Assembly (NCBI RefSeq): GCF_017316125.1
Contig: NZ_JAFLWA010000038.1
Span: 1 to 64,000 of the forward strand
DNA: 64,000 bases
Direction of reading: 5' to 3'
DNA from: Enterococcus sp. DIV0660C
GTDB lineage: Bacteria; Bacillota; Bacilli; Lactobacillales; Enterococcaceae
How positions within the stretch are numbered: the stretch's first letter is position 1; the number at the start of each line of letters is the position of its first letter. A model generated the notes under the pieces. That model made no database searches. It had not been told where the DNA came from and was given only the letters and a program-made list of their open reading frames with translations. Position numbers and translations under genes: made by a program. Positions 35,724 through 44,560 of this stretch are shown piece after piece.

Positions 35724-36299
35724 TTGAAACTGACTGTTTTTTGCGGTTCCCGTTTTGGCGAAAAAGAAAGTTACAAATTTATTGCCCAAACGTTAGGAAA
35801 ATATATGGCACAAGAAGAAATAGAGCTGGTTTATGGTGGTTCAAATGCGGGAATTATGGGAATCATTAGCCAAACTGTGCTGGAAAATGATGGAAAAGTT
35901 ACTGGAATCTATCCAACTGGTTTATTCAAAGCAGAAACGCCAGCCGAAGAAGTAACAACGTTCATCTCAACAGAAACAATTGATGAACGAAAAGAGTTAT
36001 TGTTTAGTGAGGGTGACGCTGTTTTAGTGTTTCCAGGAGGATTAGGCACACTAGAAGAATTTTCTCAACTGCTTTCTTGGATCGCTATCGGATTAGTGCC
36101 AGAAAAACCAATCGGAATTTTGGATATTGGTGGGTATTATGCAGGATTAGAGCAGCTATTGAAGAATTTTGCCAAAGAAGGATTTATGGAAGAAAAATGG
36201 CTGGATCAAGTCGTTTTTTCAAATAACCCATTAAAGTTAGTTGATTTATTAAGAGGGACGCATCATGAGAAACGTCCTTTAGTGAAGGAGATTTATTAA
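35724..36299 (+). CDS. LOG-family nucleotide-binding protein (TIGR00730)
   Basis: A 191-residue Rossmann-fold protein with the PGGLGTLEE motif of LOG (lysine decarboxylase-like) proteins, some of which are nucleoside 5'-monophosphate phosphoribohydrolases. It starts at TTG with a GAGGAAG site. First gene of an overlapping run with nucleoside deoxyribosyltransferase and deoxynucleoside kinase, which supports a role in nucleotide salvage. Confidence 0.88.
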   Translation: MKLTVFCGSRFGEKESYKFIAQTLGKYMAQEEIELVYGGSNAGIMGIISQTVLENDGKVTGIYPTGLFKAETPAEEVTTFISTETIDERKELLFSEGDAVLVFPGGLGTLEEFSQLLSWIAIGLVPEKPIGILDIGGYYAGLEQLLKNFAKEGFMEEKWLDQVVFSNNPLKLVDLLRGTHHEKRPLVKEIY

Positions 36300-36739
36300 T
36301 GAGCCAGATTTATTTAGCAGGACCATTTTTTTCAGAGGATCAAGTTGAACGTATTCAACGAATCGAACAAGCACTAGAAAACAATACAACCATTTCAACC
36401 TTTTATTCGCCACGACATCATCAAGAAAGCAATTATGAAATGTTTAGTGCAGGATGGGCACAGGAAGTGTATCAACGAGATATGACGGAAGTAACCGATG
36501 CTCAAATCGTAGTGGCTATTTTGGATTTTGAATATCAAACGATTGATCCTGGTACTGCTTATGAGCTAGGCGTTGCGACAATGTTAAACAAACCAATAAT
36601 TATTTTTCAAGAAGAAACAGTATCAGTGAATTTGATGGTTACAGAAAGCCTTCATGCTTATTTAAAAACTGTCGAAGAAATTCAGCAATATGATTTTGAA
36701 AAAATGCCGAAACAAGCATATATTGGTGAGTATTTATAG
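36299..36739 (+). CDS. nucleoside 2-deoxyribosyltransferase
   Basis: A 146-residue protein starting MSQIYLAGPFFSEDQ, the N-deoxyribosyltransferase family signature; Asp in FSAGWAQEVYQRDMTE and catalytic Glu in TAYELGVA. It exchanges bases between deoxynucleosides. The start overlaps the LOG gene stop (TAATG). Confidence 0.9.
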   Translation: MSQIYLAGPFFSEDQVERIQRIEQALENNTTISTFYSPRHHQESNYEMFSAGWAQEVYQRDMTEVTDAQIVVAILDFEYQTIDPGTAYELGVATMLNKPIIIFQEETVSVNLMVTESLHAYLKTVEEIQQYDFEKMPKQAYIGEYL

Positions 36740-36754
36740 AAAAGGAAGGGTTGT

Positions 36755-37456
36755 ATGTCAGTGATTTTAATTTCAGGAACGATTGGTGCAGGAAAAAGTA
36801 GTTTAACAGATATGCTTGCAACTGAAATCCGCTCAAAACCATTTTATGAAAGTGTAGAAGATAACGAGGTGTTACCACTTTTTTATTCCAATCCAGAGCA
36901 GTACGCATTTTTATTGCAAATATTCTTTTTGAATAAACGATTTTTGGCGATGAAAAACGCGTTGATCAATGATGATAATGTTCTTGATCGTTCAATTTAT
37001 GAAGATAGTTTATTGTTTCATCTAAATGCAGATCTTGGTCGTGTGACGGATATCGAAGTACAGCAGTATGATAACTTATTGGATACGATGTTGAATGAGT
37101 TAGATGACGTAGCACCTAAAAAGCGTCCTGATCTAATGGTTCATATCAAAGTTTCTTTGGACACGATGTTAAGTCGAATCAAAAAACGTGGTCGTGATTA
37201 TGAACAATTAGAAAGTGATGAAACATTATACGATTATTATCAACAATTGAATGAACGTTATAACCAATGGTACGAAAACTTCGATGTGTGTCCTAAGATC
37301 CAAATTGATGGGGATCAATTTGATTTTGTTGAAAAACCAGAGCATGCGAAAGAAGTCATTGAACAAATCAAACAAAAATTGATTGATTTAGAGGGAGCGC
37401 CTGCTGGAAGTTATTACACAGATAATCATTTAGCAAAAGGACAAGAATTAGGATAA
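36755..37456 (+). CDS. deoxynucleoside kinase (dAK/dGK family)
   Basis: A 233-residue kinase with P-loop GTIGAGKSS, DRSIYED near residue 78, a KKRGR substrate/LID region near residue 145. It phosphorylates deoxyadenosine/deoxyguanosine (or deoxycytidine) with ATP, the final step of deoxynucleoside salvage. AAGGAAGG site; 15 bases after the transferase. Confidence 0.9.
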   Translation: MSVILISGTIGAGKSSLTDMLATEIRSKPFYESVEDNEVLPLFYSNPEQYAFLLQIFFLNKRFLAMKNALINDDNVLDRSIYEDSLLFHLNADLGRVTDIEVQQYDNLLDTMLNELDDVAPKKRPDLMVHIKVSLDTMLSRIKKRGRDYEQLESDETLYDYYQQLNERYNQWYENFDVCPKIQIDGDQFDFVEKPEHAKEVIEQIKQKLIDLEGAPAGSYYTDNHLAKGQELG

Positions 37457-37459
37457 ATA

Positions 37460-37494
37460 AAAGAGACATCGTGATTTTCTCACGATGTCTCTTA
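37460..37494. terminator. terminator
   Basis: A 14-bp perfect stem AAGAGACATCGTGA with its complement and a 5-base loop, between convergent genes. Confidence 0.85.
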
Positions 37495-37499
37495 ATCAA

Positions 37500-37685
37500 T
37501 TATTGTGGCTTATTGCTCACTTTTTGAATGTTATCTGTAACATACGCATCAAAAGATTTGAACGAGTCTTGAATCAGTTTATGGCAGTTATCACAAATGC
37601 TTAAACTTCCTTGATCGCTAAATTCTGTATGGATATTTTTATTACTGGTGCATGTACAATAGTCATGACTATCAAATATATTCAT
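37500..37685 (-). CDS. small Cys-rich protein, 61 aa
   Basis: Starts MNIFDSHDYCTCT after AAGGAG on the minus strand. Four cysteines, CxC near the N-terminus and CDNCHK further on, could bind zinc or another metal. No signal peptide. Function unknown; an upstream in-frame start at 37706 lacks a site. Confidence 0.7.
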   Translation of the reverse strand: MNIFDSHDYCTCTSNKNIHTEFSDQGSLSICDNCHKLIQDSFKSFDAYVTDNIQKVSNKPQ

Positions 37686-37792
37686 TTTTTTCTCCTTAGT
37701 AACCAATCTAACTTTCCCAATATAACAGAAAAAAAGAAAATAAGGAGAAAAATTAAGATAATTTAACGTGTTATAGCTTTTTATTTTTTTAT

Positions 37793-37828
37793 AAAAAAAG
37801 CAATGACGAATTATGGATTGTCATTGCA
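37793..37828 (-). terminator. lipoprotein gene terminator
   Basis: On the minus strand GCAATGAC and GTCATTGC form a stem followed by seven T residues. Confidence 0.8.
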
Positions 37829-37852
37829 AATCATATGCTGGAACATTATTGT

Positions 37853-38275
37853 TCAAATACTATAAACGTTTCCATCTTCATCTTTTATCTGATAGTTACC
37901 AATTTTAGTAAAGACAATGGAAACTTCTTTTTTGTCTGCCATCCCAGTAATTGTGTAAGTGTCCCCTTTTGTGTCAATCTTAATGGATGTTAATATAATG
38001 TTTTCGCTGGACTCAGAAGAAGTTGTACTGTCTTCATTGTAGGTGCGTAACCATTCCATCTTATCCTCGGTAAACGTGATTTTCCCACTAACTAAATTCA
38101 TGTTTTTACGCACTTTCAAAGAATAAACACTATTTGAAATATCAGTTTTTTCTGCTTTAAGCGTAGAAGATTCGGTGGTTTCGTTCGTTGATTGGTTTGA
38201 TCCACCCAGCATATTACAGCCAGTTAAGGTAAAAAGTACCAGTCCTAGAGTAAATATAGCCAATAGTTTCTTCAA
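37853..38275 (-). CDS. small lipoprotein, ~140 aa
   Basis: Starts at a TTG (38275) seven bases after GGAGG; the signal peptide KKLLAIFTLGLVLFTLTGC ends with lipobox LTGC. After a Ser/Thr linker is a beta-rich domain of ~100 residues. No family recognised. Longer in-frame starts upstream would spoil the signal peptide. Confidence 0.78.
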   Translation of the reverse strand: MKKLLAIFTLGLVLFTLTGCNMLGGSNQSTNETTESSTLKAEKTDISNSVYSLKVRKNMNLVSGKITFTEDKMEWLRTYNEDSTTSSESSENIILTSIKIDTKGDTYTITGMADKKEVSIVFTKIGNYQIKDEDGNVYSI

Positions 38276-38359
38276 AATACTGCCTCCGTCTAATAGGATA
38301 AAGAAATTATACCATTTGAATGAAAAACAGGAAACTAAGGATTGCAAAAATGTTTTTAA

Positions 38360-38373
38360 AGAAAACGCTTAGA
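38360..38373 (+). promoter_or_regulatory. candidate cre (CcpA) site
   Basis: AGAAAACGCTTAGA matches the cre consensus at 12 of 14 positions and sits seven bases upstream of the -35 element of the LacI gene. Confidence 0.45.
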
Positions 38374-38379
38374 AAATAG

Positions 38380-38429
38380 TTGCAACTTAGAAAAGTGTTT
38401 GTTATATTGTTTTTGAACCGGTTCAAAAA
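38380..38429 (+). promoter_or_regulatory. promoter and operator of the lacI-bgl operon
   Basis: TTGCAA (38380) and TATATT (38403-38408) at 17-base spacing, followed by a perfect 20-bp palindrome TTTTTGAACCGGTTCAAAAA at 38410-38429. A central CG palindrome of this kind is typical of LacI-family operators, here placed over the transcription start, implying autoregulation. Confidence 0.8.
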
Positions 38430-38475
38430 TCGGCAAACAAATGAATATACTTCACTAAAAAAAGAGGTGAACAGG

Positions 38476-39477
38476 TTGAGTTCAATTCGTGAAGTAGCCA
38501 AATTAGCAGGCGTTTCTACAGGTAGCGTCTCACGTTACCTGAATGGTCAGACACTAAAAGTAGCCAATATGGAAAAGATTGCTGCAGCAATCGATCAATT
38601 GAATTACAAAGAGAATATTATTGCTAAGGGGTTAAAAAACAATCGAAGTTTTTCAGTCGGATTGTTAATGAATAATTTATCAAGTCGGCTAAGTGCGGAT
38701 ATCGTAGCAAGTATTGAAGCATTGATGGAAGCCAATGGCTACAGTTTATTTTTAAGTTGTTTCAATGGTGAAGCACAATTAGTTTCACAAAAAATCGACT
38801 ATCTACTTTCACATGCTATTGATGGACTGATTCTTTTTGAAGTAGACGAAACTTGGCCGGGAATGGAAAAACTAGCAGAGCTGACGATTCCAATCATTTC
38901 ATTAAATACACCTAATCAGTTGGAAAATGTGGATTCGATTTTGGTCAATGATCGCAAAAGTGTACGCGAAACAATTGAACAAATGATTGTGATGGGACAT
39001 CAGTCAATTGGTATTATCGCAGCACCACAAACAGAATATGTAGCCAGAGAGCGATTAGCTGGAGCTTTGGAAGCCAAAAAATATAGCGCAAAAGAAATAA
39101 CTATTAACGTATACACTGGCGATTATTCACGATTGAGTGGTTTTGATGGTGCAAAAGAATTGCTAGCAAAAAACATAACAGCCTTATTTGTTTGTAACTA
39201 TAATATGTCTATTGGAGCACTTGAATATTTTAACAAAAGTGATCAACAAATTGACCAAGAAATTTGTTTTGCACACTACGACTACCTAGATGAACTGCAA
39301 ACAGTATTACCAGAACGAATGATCATCCAACAGCCCGCTGCAATGATTGGCGAATTATGTGGGAAGCGTTTGATTGAAAGAATGGAATACCCGCGTACAA
39401 GTGGTAAAACGATTCTTTTAGAAAATAAAATTTATGGAATGACCAAAAATAATAAAAAAAAGAGGACGAGCAAATGA
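38476..39477 (+). CDS. LacI-family transcriptional regulator
   Basis: About 333 residues, starting at TTG (38476) seven bases after GAGGTGA. HTH: SIREVAKLAGVSTGSVSRYLNGQTLKVANMEKIAAAI with the hinge FKNNRSF-like region, then a periplasmic-binding-protein-like ligand domain. It represses from the palindrome in its own promoter. The stop overlaps the bgl start in ATGA form, so regulator and enzyme are translationally coupled. Confidence 0.92.
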   Translation: MSSIREVAKLAGVSTGSVSRYLNGQTLKVANMEKIAAAIDQLNYKENIIAKGLKNNRSFSVGLLMNNLSSRLSADIVASIEALMEANGYSLFLSCFNGEAQLVSQKIDYLLSHAIDGLILFEVDETWPGMEKLAELTIPIISLNTPNQLENVDSILVNDRKSVRETIEQMIVMGHQSIGIIAAPQTEYVARERLAGALEAKKYSAKEITINVYTGDYSRLSGFDGAKELLAKNITALFVCNYNMSIGALEYFNKSDQQIDQEICFAHYDYLDELQTVLPERMIIQQPAAMIGELCGKRLIERMEYPRTSGKTILLENKIYGMTKNNKKKRTSK

Positions 39478-40871
39478 CAAACTATCAATTTCCTGAAAAC
39501 TTCTGGTGGGGTTCAGCTGCAAGTGGACCACAAACAGAAGGACGCGTAGCAAACGATGGTAAAGGTGATAATATTTTTGATTATTGGTATGCACAAGAGC
39601 CAGAAAAATTTTTTGATGAAGTAGGACCAGGTACAACATCACAAGTTTATACCAAGTACAAAGAAGATGTTCAATTAATGAAGCAGACAGGACACAATTC
39701 TTTCCGAACATCGATTCAATGGAGTCGCTTGTTACCAGATGAATCTGGCGAAATAAACCAAAAAGCGGTTGATTTTTATAATAGTTACTTTGACGAGTTA
39801 ATTGCAAATGGTATCGAACCGTTTGTAAATCTGTATCACTTTGATATGCCGATGTACCTTCAAGAAAAAGGTGGCTGGTTAAATCGTGAAACTGTTGAGG
39901 CTTATGAACGATATGCAACGATTTGTTTTGAGTTATTTGGACAAAAAATCAAGAAATGGTTTACTCACAACGAACCAATCGTTCCTGTTGAAGCCGGCTA
40001 CTTGTATCGTTGGCACTACCCTGAAGAAGCAAACATGAAACATGCGGTGCAAGTTGGTTATCACGAAGCTTTATCGTCTGCGCTTGCAATCAAAGCATAT
40101 CATTCGTTAGCTTTACCTGGAAAAATCGGGATTATTTTGAATCTGACACCTAGTTATCCACGTGATGAGAATAATCAGGAAGATGTCAAGGCAGCAAAAT
40201 TAGCCGATGCATTCTTTAATCGATCATTCCTTGATCCAGCTGTTAAAGGTGAGTTTCCACAAGAACTGATTGACGTATTAAAACAATTAGATTTGTTACC
40301 TGAAGTCAAAGAAGGTGACAAAGAAATTATCAAAGAAAATACAGTTGATATTTTAGGAATCAATTATTATCAACCACGTCGAATCAAAGCAAAAGAAACA
40401 CCAATTGATGAAGCTCTCTCTCCGATGCCAGAAGATTTCTTTGATAACTATGAAATGCCTGGTAGAAAGATGAATCCTTATCGTGGATGGGAAATCTATG
40501 AAAAAGGAATCTATGATATCTTGATCAACGTTCGTGACAATTACGGAAACATTGACTGCTTCATTTCTGAAAATGGCATGGGTGTTGAAGATGAAGCAAG
40601 ATTCATTCAAGAAGACGGTATGATCCATGATGACTATCGAATTGAATTTGTAACCGATCACTTGAAGTATGTGCACCAAGCAATTCAAGAAGGAGCCAAT
40701 TGTTTAGGATATCATATGTGGACATGTATGGATAACTGGTCTTGGACGAATGCTTACAAAAATCGTTACGGGTTTATTTCCGTTGATTTAGCTAAGGATG
40801 GCGAGCGTACGATTAAAAAATCAGGTCATTGGTTCAAACAAGTTTCTGACCAAAATGGATTTGATGCGTAA
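39474..40871 (+). CDS. GH1 6-phospho-beta-glucosidase
   Basis: A 465-residue family GH1 enzyme: catalytic acid/base Glu in FTHNEPI, nucleophile Glu in FISENGMG. The C-terminal SWTNAYKNRYGF fits the phosphosugar-binding S-x-x-x-x-x-K-x-R-Y pattern of 6-phospho-beta-glucosidases. It hydrolyses phosphorylated beta-glucosides such as cellobiose-6-P. No PTS gene is in the operon, so sugar entry must be from elsewhere. Confidence 0.9.
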   Translation: MTNYQFPENFWWGSAASGPQTEGRVANDGKGDNIFDYWYAQEPEKFFDEVGPGTTSQVYTKYKEDVQLMKQTGHNSFRTSIQWSRLLPDESGEINQKAVDFYNSYFDELIANGIEPFVNLYHFDMPMYLQEKGGWLNRETVEAYERYATICFELFGQKIKKWFTHNEPIVPVEAGYLYRWHYPEEANMKHAVQVGYHEALSSALAIKAYHSLALPGKIGIILNLTPSYPRDENNQEDVKAAKLADAFFNRSFLDPAVKGEFPQELIDVLKQLDLLPEVKEGDKEIIKENTVDILGINYYQPRRIKAKETPIDEALSPMPEDFFDNYEMPGRKMNPYRGWEIYEKGIYDILINVRDNYGNIDCFISENGMGVEDEARFIQEDGMIHDDYRIEFVTDHLKYVHQAIQEGANCLGYHMWTCMDNWSWTNAYKNRYGFISVDLAKDGERTIKKSGHWFKQVSDQNGFDA

Positions 40872-40912
40872 GAGATATGAATAAAATTTGTTTGCATTGT
40901 CAAAAATAAAAT

Positions 40913-40957
40913 AAAAACTGTGTTTAAATCACATAAAGATTTAAACACAGTTTTTTT
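40913..40957 (+). terminator. bgl terminator
   Basis: AAAACTGTGTTTAAATC with its complement, a perfect 17-bp stem, and seven T residues. Confidence 0.93.
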
Positions 40958-41135
40958 ATTAGGGAAAGTGTTATTGATTACAATGAAATTTTACAGGCAC
41001 GTTGCCTTGTTAATGATAGTTTGCTTATTAAAAAAATAACTTGTTATTTTTTGTTTTTTTACAGCTTTTTTACCTTTAGGTTTCATTTTTTGTATATAAT
41101 AGAACAGGTAAATTCAAATAGGAGTGGAAGAAGGT

Positions 41136-41723
41136 ATGAGAAAGAAACGTCCCGTTCTTCTCTTTTGGTTAATTGGTTTTTTCCTTTTACTTACTTTATC
41201 TGTAACAATTTCTGGACGAATGACAACAGAAATCGTTCATACAAAAACGGAAAAAATCGTTGCAAGTAAAGAATCAGTAGATAAATTTAGAAAAGAATTC
41301 TCAACGTATTGGTGGGAAGACTATAAATTTGAAGCCGACTATGATCAAGGCGAGTTAATGATTTATTTACCAAAAGGAAAAGAAGAAAACCAGTTTACAA
41401 ATATCGATGATGTTTTAAGTGCAATCTCTTTGAGACAATATCAGTTTAAAGATGAGCGACTCACAGTGTTACTATTATCAAATTCGGGAGATCAACTAGC
41501 CCGATTAAAAAATGGAAAAGTGATAGAAGAATATTCTGACAAGGTAGATAAAACAGTAGTAGCCAGTCGTTTAGCAGAATGGAAAAAAACAAACACGCCA
41601 ACGAAAACCAGTGATTCAAGTCATCAAAAAACAAAGACAACTGACTCAACAAATACACTAGTATCAACAAATTCATCTGAAAGCGCAGCTACAAGTAATC
41701 ATCTTTCTGGAACAAGTCAGTAA
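41136..41723 (+). CDS. membrane-anchored extracellular protein
   Basis: About 195 residues: one N-terminal membrane helix (VLLFWLIGFFLLLTLSVTIS), then an extracellular region of ~120 residues and a C-terminal Ser/Thr-rich tail. The ATG at 41136 follows AGGAG at ~11 bases; a TATAAT is at ~41095. No family recognised; the domain (KIVASKESVDKFRKEFSTYW) has no known motif. Confidence 0.75.
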   Translation: MRKKRPVLLFWLIGFFLLLTLSVTISGRMTTEIVHTKTEKIVASKESVDKFRKEFSTYWWEDYKFEADYDQGELMIYLPKGKEENQFTNIDDVLSAISLRQYQFKDERLTVLLLSNSGDQLARLKNGKVIEEYSDKVDKTVVASRLAEWKKTNTPTKTSDSSHQKTKTTDSTNTLVSTNSSESAATSNHLSGTSQ

Positions 41724-41735
41724 TCAAAAATAGCG

Positions 41736-41769
41736 AAAAAAGTTGTGACAGCTGTCGCAACTTTTTTTT
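41736..41769 (+). terminator. terminator
   Basis: AAAAGTTG(t)GAC and GTC(g)CAACTTTT pair closely with a short loop and seven T residues. Confidence 0.8.
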
Positions 41770-41785
41770 AGAAAAGAGGGATAAA

Positions 41786-42193
41786 ATGATTTCGTATCTG
41801 AAAACTAAAGAGTTAACACAACAACAATTATTTGAGTTATATGAAGACGTTGGCTGGACAGCTTATACGAAAGATATTGAGCAATTGCAGCAAGCAGTTC
41901 AACATTCCTTATCTGTTATTACTGCGTGGAAAAAGAACGAACTAGTTGGTTTGATTCGAGTCATTGGCGATGGGTTAACGATTATTTATATCCAAGACCT
42001 TCTAGTCAAAAAAGAAGTTCAAAACCAAGGAATCGGTTTTGAATTGATGCAGCAAATATTATTAGAATATCAAACAGTTCGCCAAATAGTCTTGTTGACA
42101 GAAGAGGCGCCAGCTATACGTCATTTTTATGAAAAATGTGGGTTTACTTCGGCAGATAAAGGCGATACAGTCGCTTTTATCAATCTATCTTAA
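41786..42193 (+). CDS. GNAT-family N-acetyltransferase
   Basis: A 135-residue GNAT protein with acetyl-CoA-binding motif A: IYIQDLLVKKEVQNQGIGFELM (Q/R-x-x-G-x-G/A). C-terminal FYEKCGF is the family end motif. Acetylates an amine; substrate unknown. RBS AAGAGGG. Confidence 0.88.
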   Translation: MISYLKTKELTQQQLFELYEDVGWTAYTKDIEQLQQAVQHSLSVITAWKKNELVGLIRVIGDGLTIIYIQDLLVKKEVQNQGIGFELMQQILLEYQTVRQIVLLTEEAPAIRHFYEKCGFTSADKGDTVAFINLS

Positions 42194-42283
42194 ACTATAA
42201 AAATTTATTAAAAAAAATCATCTTTTAGCTTATTCTCATTTTTGAAGTTCAAAATGTACGAAAAAAGTGAATAGAGAGAAGTG

Positions 42284-44368
42284 ATGGTCGTGACTCCAAT
42301 CAAAAAGTGGTGTCAAAATCGTTTGTTTATTGTTATTTTAGCAGGTGTATTTTTTTGGTTAAAAACTCTTTTAGCCTATTATGTTGATTTTTCTTTAGGT
42401 GTTGAAGGAATTGTCCAAACATTTATTCTATGGATTAATCCAGTTGCAACAACGTTGTTATTATTTGGGCTATCTTTGTATGTGAAAAAAGCGAAAACAG
42501 CACTATTTTTGCTATTTTTTGTAGATGTATTGAATACAACTTTATTATATTGCAATATTATTTTTTATCGAGAATTTACTGACTTCATCACAGTTAAATC
42601 AGTTCTAGGTTTTTCAAAAGTATCACAAGGACTGTCAGGAAGTTCCTTTTCTTTAATGAAACCTCACGACATTTTGTATTGGTTGGACATTCTGATCTTT
42701 CTTGGCTTGCTAATTTGGATAATTGTCAAAAATGTCCCCGTTAAAAGCCAGCCAGTGAGGAAACCAATGGCAATTGCAATAAGCTGTCTTGCTGCGTTTA
42801 TTTTTTCTGGAAACTTAGCATTGAGTGAAGCGAATCGTCCGCAATTATTACAGAGAACCTTCGATCGCTCTTACATTGTTAAGTATTTAGGTATTGACGC
42901 GTACACGATTTACGATGGAATCAAAACCGGAATGACAAGCAGTGTTCGTGCGCATGCAAGTAGTAACGGAATCACTGAGGTCTTAGATTACACGAAAGAC
43001 CATTATGCGGAACCTGATACAAGTATGTTTGGAATAGCAAAAGGAAAAAATATTATTGTGCTCCATTTGGAAAGCTTTCAACAATTTTTGATCAACATGA
43101 AGGTTGATGGAGAAGAAGTGACACCCTTTCTTAATAGTATTTTTGATAATCAAGCAACCATTAGTTTTGATAATTTCTTCCATGAAGTGGGACAAGGAAA
43201 AACAAGTGATGCGGAAAATATGCTAGAAACTGGTACATTTGGTCTGCCTCAAGGATCATTGTTTACTGAACTAGGTTCTGATAATGTTTTTCAAGCAGCG
43301 CCAGCTATTCTAAAGCAAAGCCAAGGCTACACAAGCGCTGTGTTCCACGGAAATGTTGCTAGTTTTTGGAATCGAGATCATGTGTACAAAAATTTAGGTT
43401 ATGACAATTTCTTTGACCGTTCTTACTTCGAAGATACAGATGAAACTTTGGGCTATGGTATTTTAGATAAAAATCTATTCAGCGAGTCGGTCGGCTATCT
43501 TGAACATTTACAACAGCCATTTTATACAAAATTCTTATCTGTAACAAACCACACGCCGTATTATACTGATGATAAGAACTTTGATTTTCCAGGATTAAAT
43601 ACTGGTAACAGTACAGTAGATAATTACGTACGCACAGCTCATTATCTTGATCAATCATTGGAACAATTTTTCACTTATTTGAAAGCTTCGGGTATTTATC
43701 AAAATTCAATGTTTGTTATTTATGGTGATCATTTTGGAATTTCAAATTCTGATAACAAAGATCTAGCGGCAGCACTGGGCAAAGATGCGAATACTTGGAA
43801 TGAATTTGATGATGCTCAAATGCAACGTGTTCCACTGATGATTCATATTCCAGGGTATACAAACGGAAAAGTTAGTCACACATATGGTGGAGAGATTGAT
43901 GTTTTACCAACATTACTTCATTTAGTTGGTGTAGACGATAAAAATTACGTTCATTTTGGGACAGATTTATTGTCTGCTAAACATGATCAGGTCGTTGCGT
44001 TTAGAAATGGTAATTTTGTTACTCCAAATTACACTGTTTTGGGGAATAAAACATATGATAATAAATCAGGAGAGATTCTAGATACTGAGGCTCTGGGCAT
44101 TCAAAAAGAAATCACGAAAGATCAAGAGAAAGTGAAAAAAGCGTTAAGTTTATCGGATAAATTGAATCAAGAAAACTTATTACGTTTTTATGTACCAAAT
44201 GGATTTACGACGGTGGATCCACAAAAAATCGATTATCAAAAAGAAGCAGAAAAAAATGAAACAATTGAACAGCGAAAAGGAAAAGAATCAACTAGTGTCT
44301 ATTCCAAAAATGGAAATAAAACGACTAAAAATCTATATCCTAAAATTACAGACTCTACTGTGAATTAA
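42284..44368 (+). CDS. ltaS: lipoteichoic acid synthase family protein (LtaS)
   Basis: A 694-residue polyglycerol-phosphate synthase. Five N-terminal membrane helices (about residues 13-31, 41-62, 67-89, 128-147, 160-178) precede an extracellular sulfatase-fold domain. The catalytic Thr lies in GQGKTSDAE (about residue 307) and metal-binding motifs NYxxxxxHF-like YGDHFG and NHTPYY are present. It polymerises glycerol phosphate from phosphatidylglycerol onto a glycolipid anchor. Enterococci carry paralogues; this may be LtaS or a primase-type LtaS2. Confidence 0.9.
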   Translation: MVVTPIKKWCQNRLFIVILAGVFFWLKTLLAYYVDFSLGVEGIVQTFILWINPVATTLLLFGLSLYVKKAKTALFLLFFVDVLNTTLLYCNIIFYREFTDFITVKSVLGFSKVSQGLSGSSFSLMKPHDILYWLDILIFLGLLIWIIVKNVPVKSQPVRKPMAIAISCLAAFIFSGNLALSEANRPQLLQRTFDRSYIVKYLGIDAYTIYDGIKTGMTSSVRAHASSNGITEVLDYTKDHYAEPDTSMFGIAKGKNIIVLHLESFQQFLINMKVDGEEVTPFLNSIFDNQATISFDNFFHEVGQGKTSDAENMLETGTFGLPQGSLFTELGSDNVFQAAPAILKQSQGYTSAVFHGNVASFWNRDHVYKNLGYDNFFDRSYFEDTDETLGYGILDKNLFSESVGYLEHLQQPFYTKFLSVTNHTPYYTDDKNFDFPGLNTGNSTVDNYVRTAHYLDQSLEQFFTYLKASGIYQNSMFVIYGDHFGISNSDNKDLAAALGKDANTWNEFDDAQMQRVPLMIHIPGYTNGKVSHTYGGEIDVLPTLLHLVGVDDKNYVHFGTDLLSAKHDQVVAFRNGNFVTPNYTVLGNKTYDNKSGEILDTEALGIQKEITKDQEKVKKALSLSDKLNQENLLRFYVPNGFTTVDPQKIDYQKEAEKNETIEQRKGKESTSVYSKNGNKTTKNLYPKITDSTVN

Positions 44369-44379
44369 ATGGCCAATTT

Positions 44380-44422
44380 GAACTTCTGAAAAACAAATTT
44401 TTGTTTTTCAGAAGTTTTTTTT
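44380..44422 (+). terminator. ltaS terminator
   Basis: AACTTCTGAAAAACA and TGTTTTTCAGAAGTT form a perfect stem with eight T residues. Confidence 0.93.
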
Positions 44423-44560
44423 ATGTTTTAATATTTTTCTCCTTTTTTACGTATGTAAATAGTGAACCCAGTACTTTTTTTATTACACGTATCAGAAAAA
44501 TTGATAAATTTGGTAGCCATTTTTTACCGACAGTACATTAATTTAAGGAGGAACACAGCA

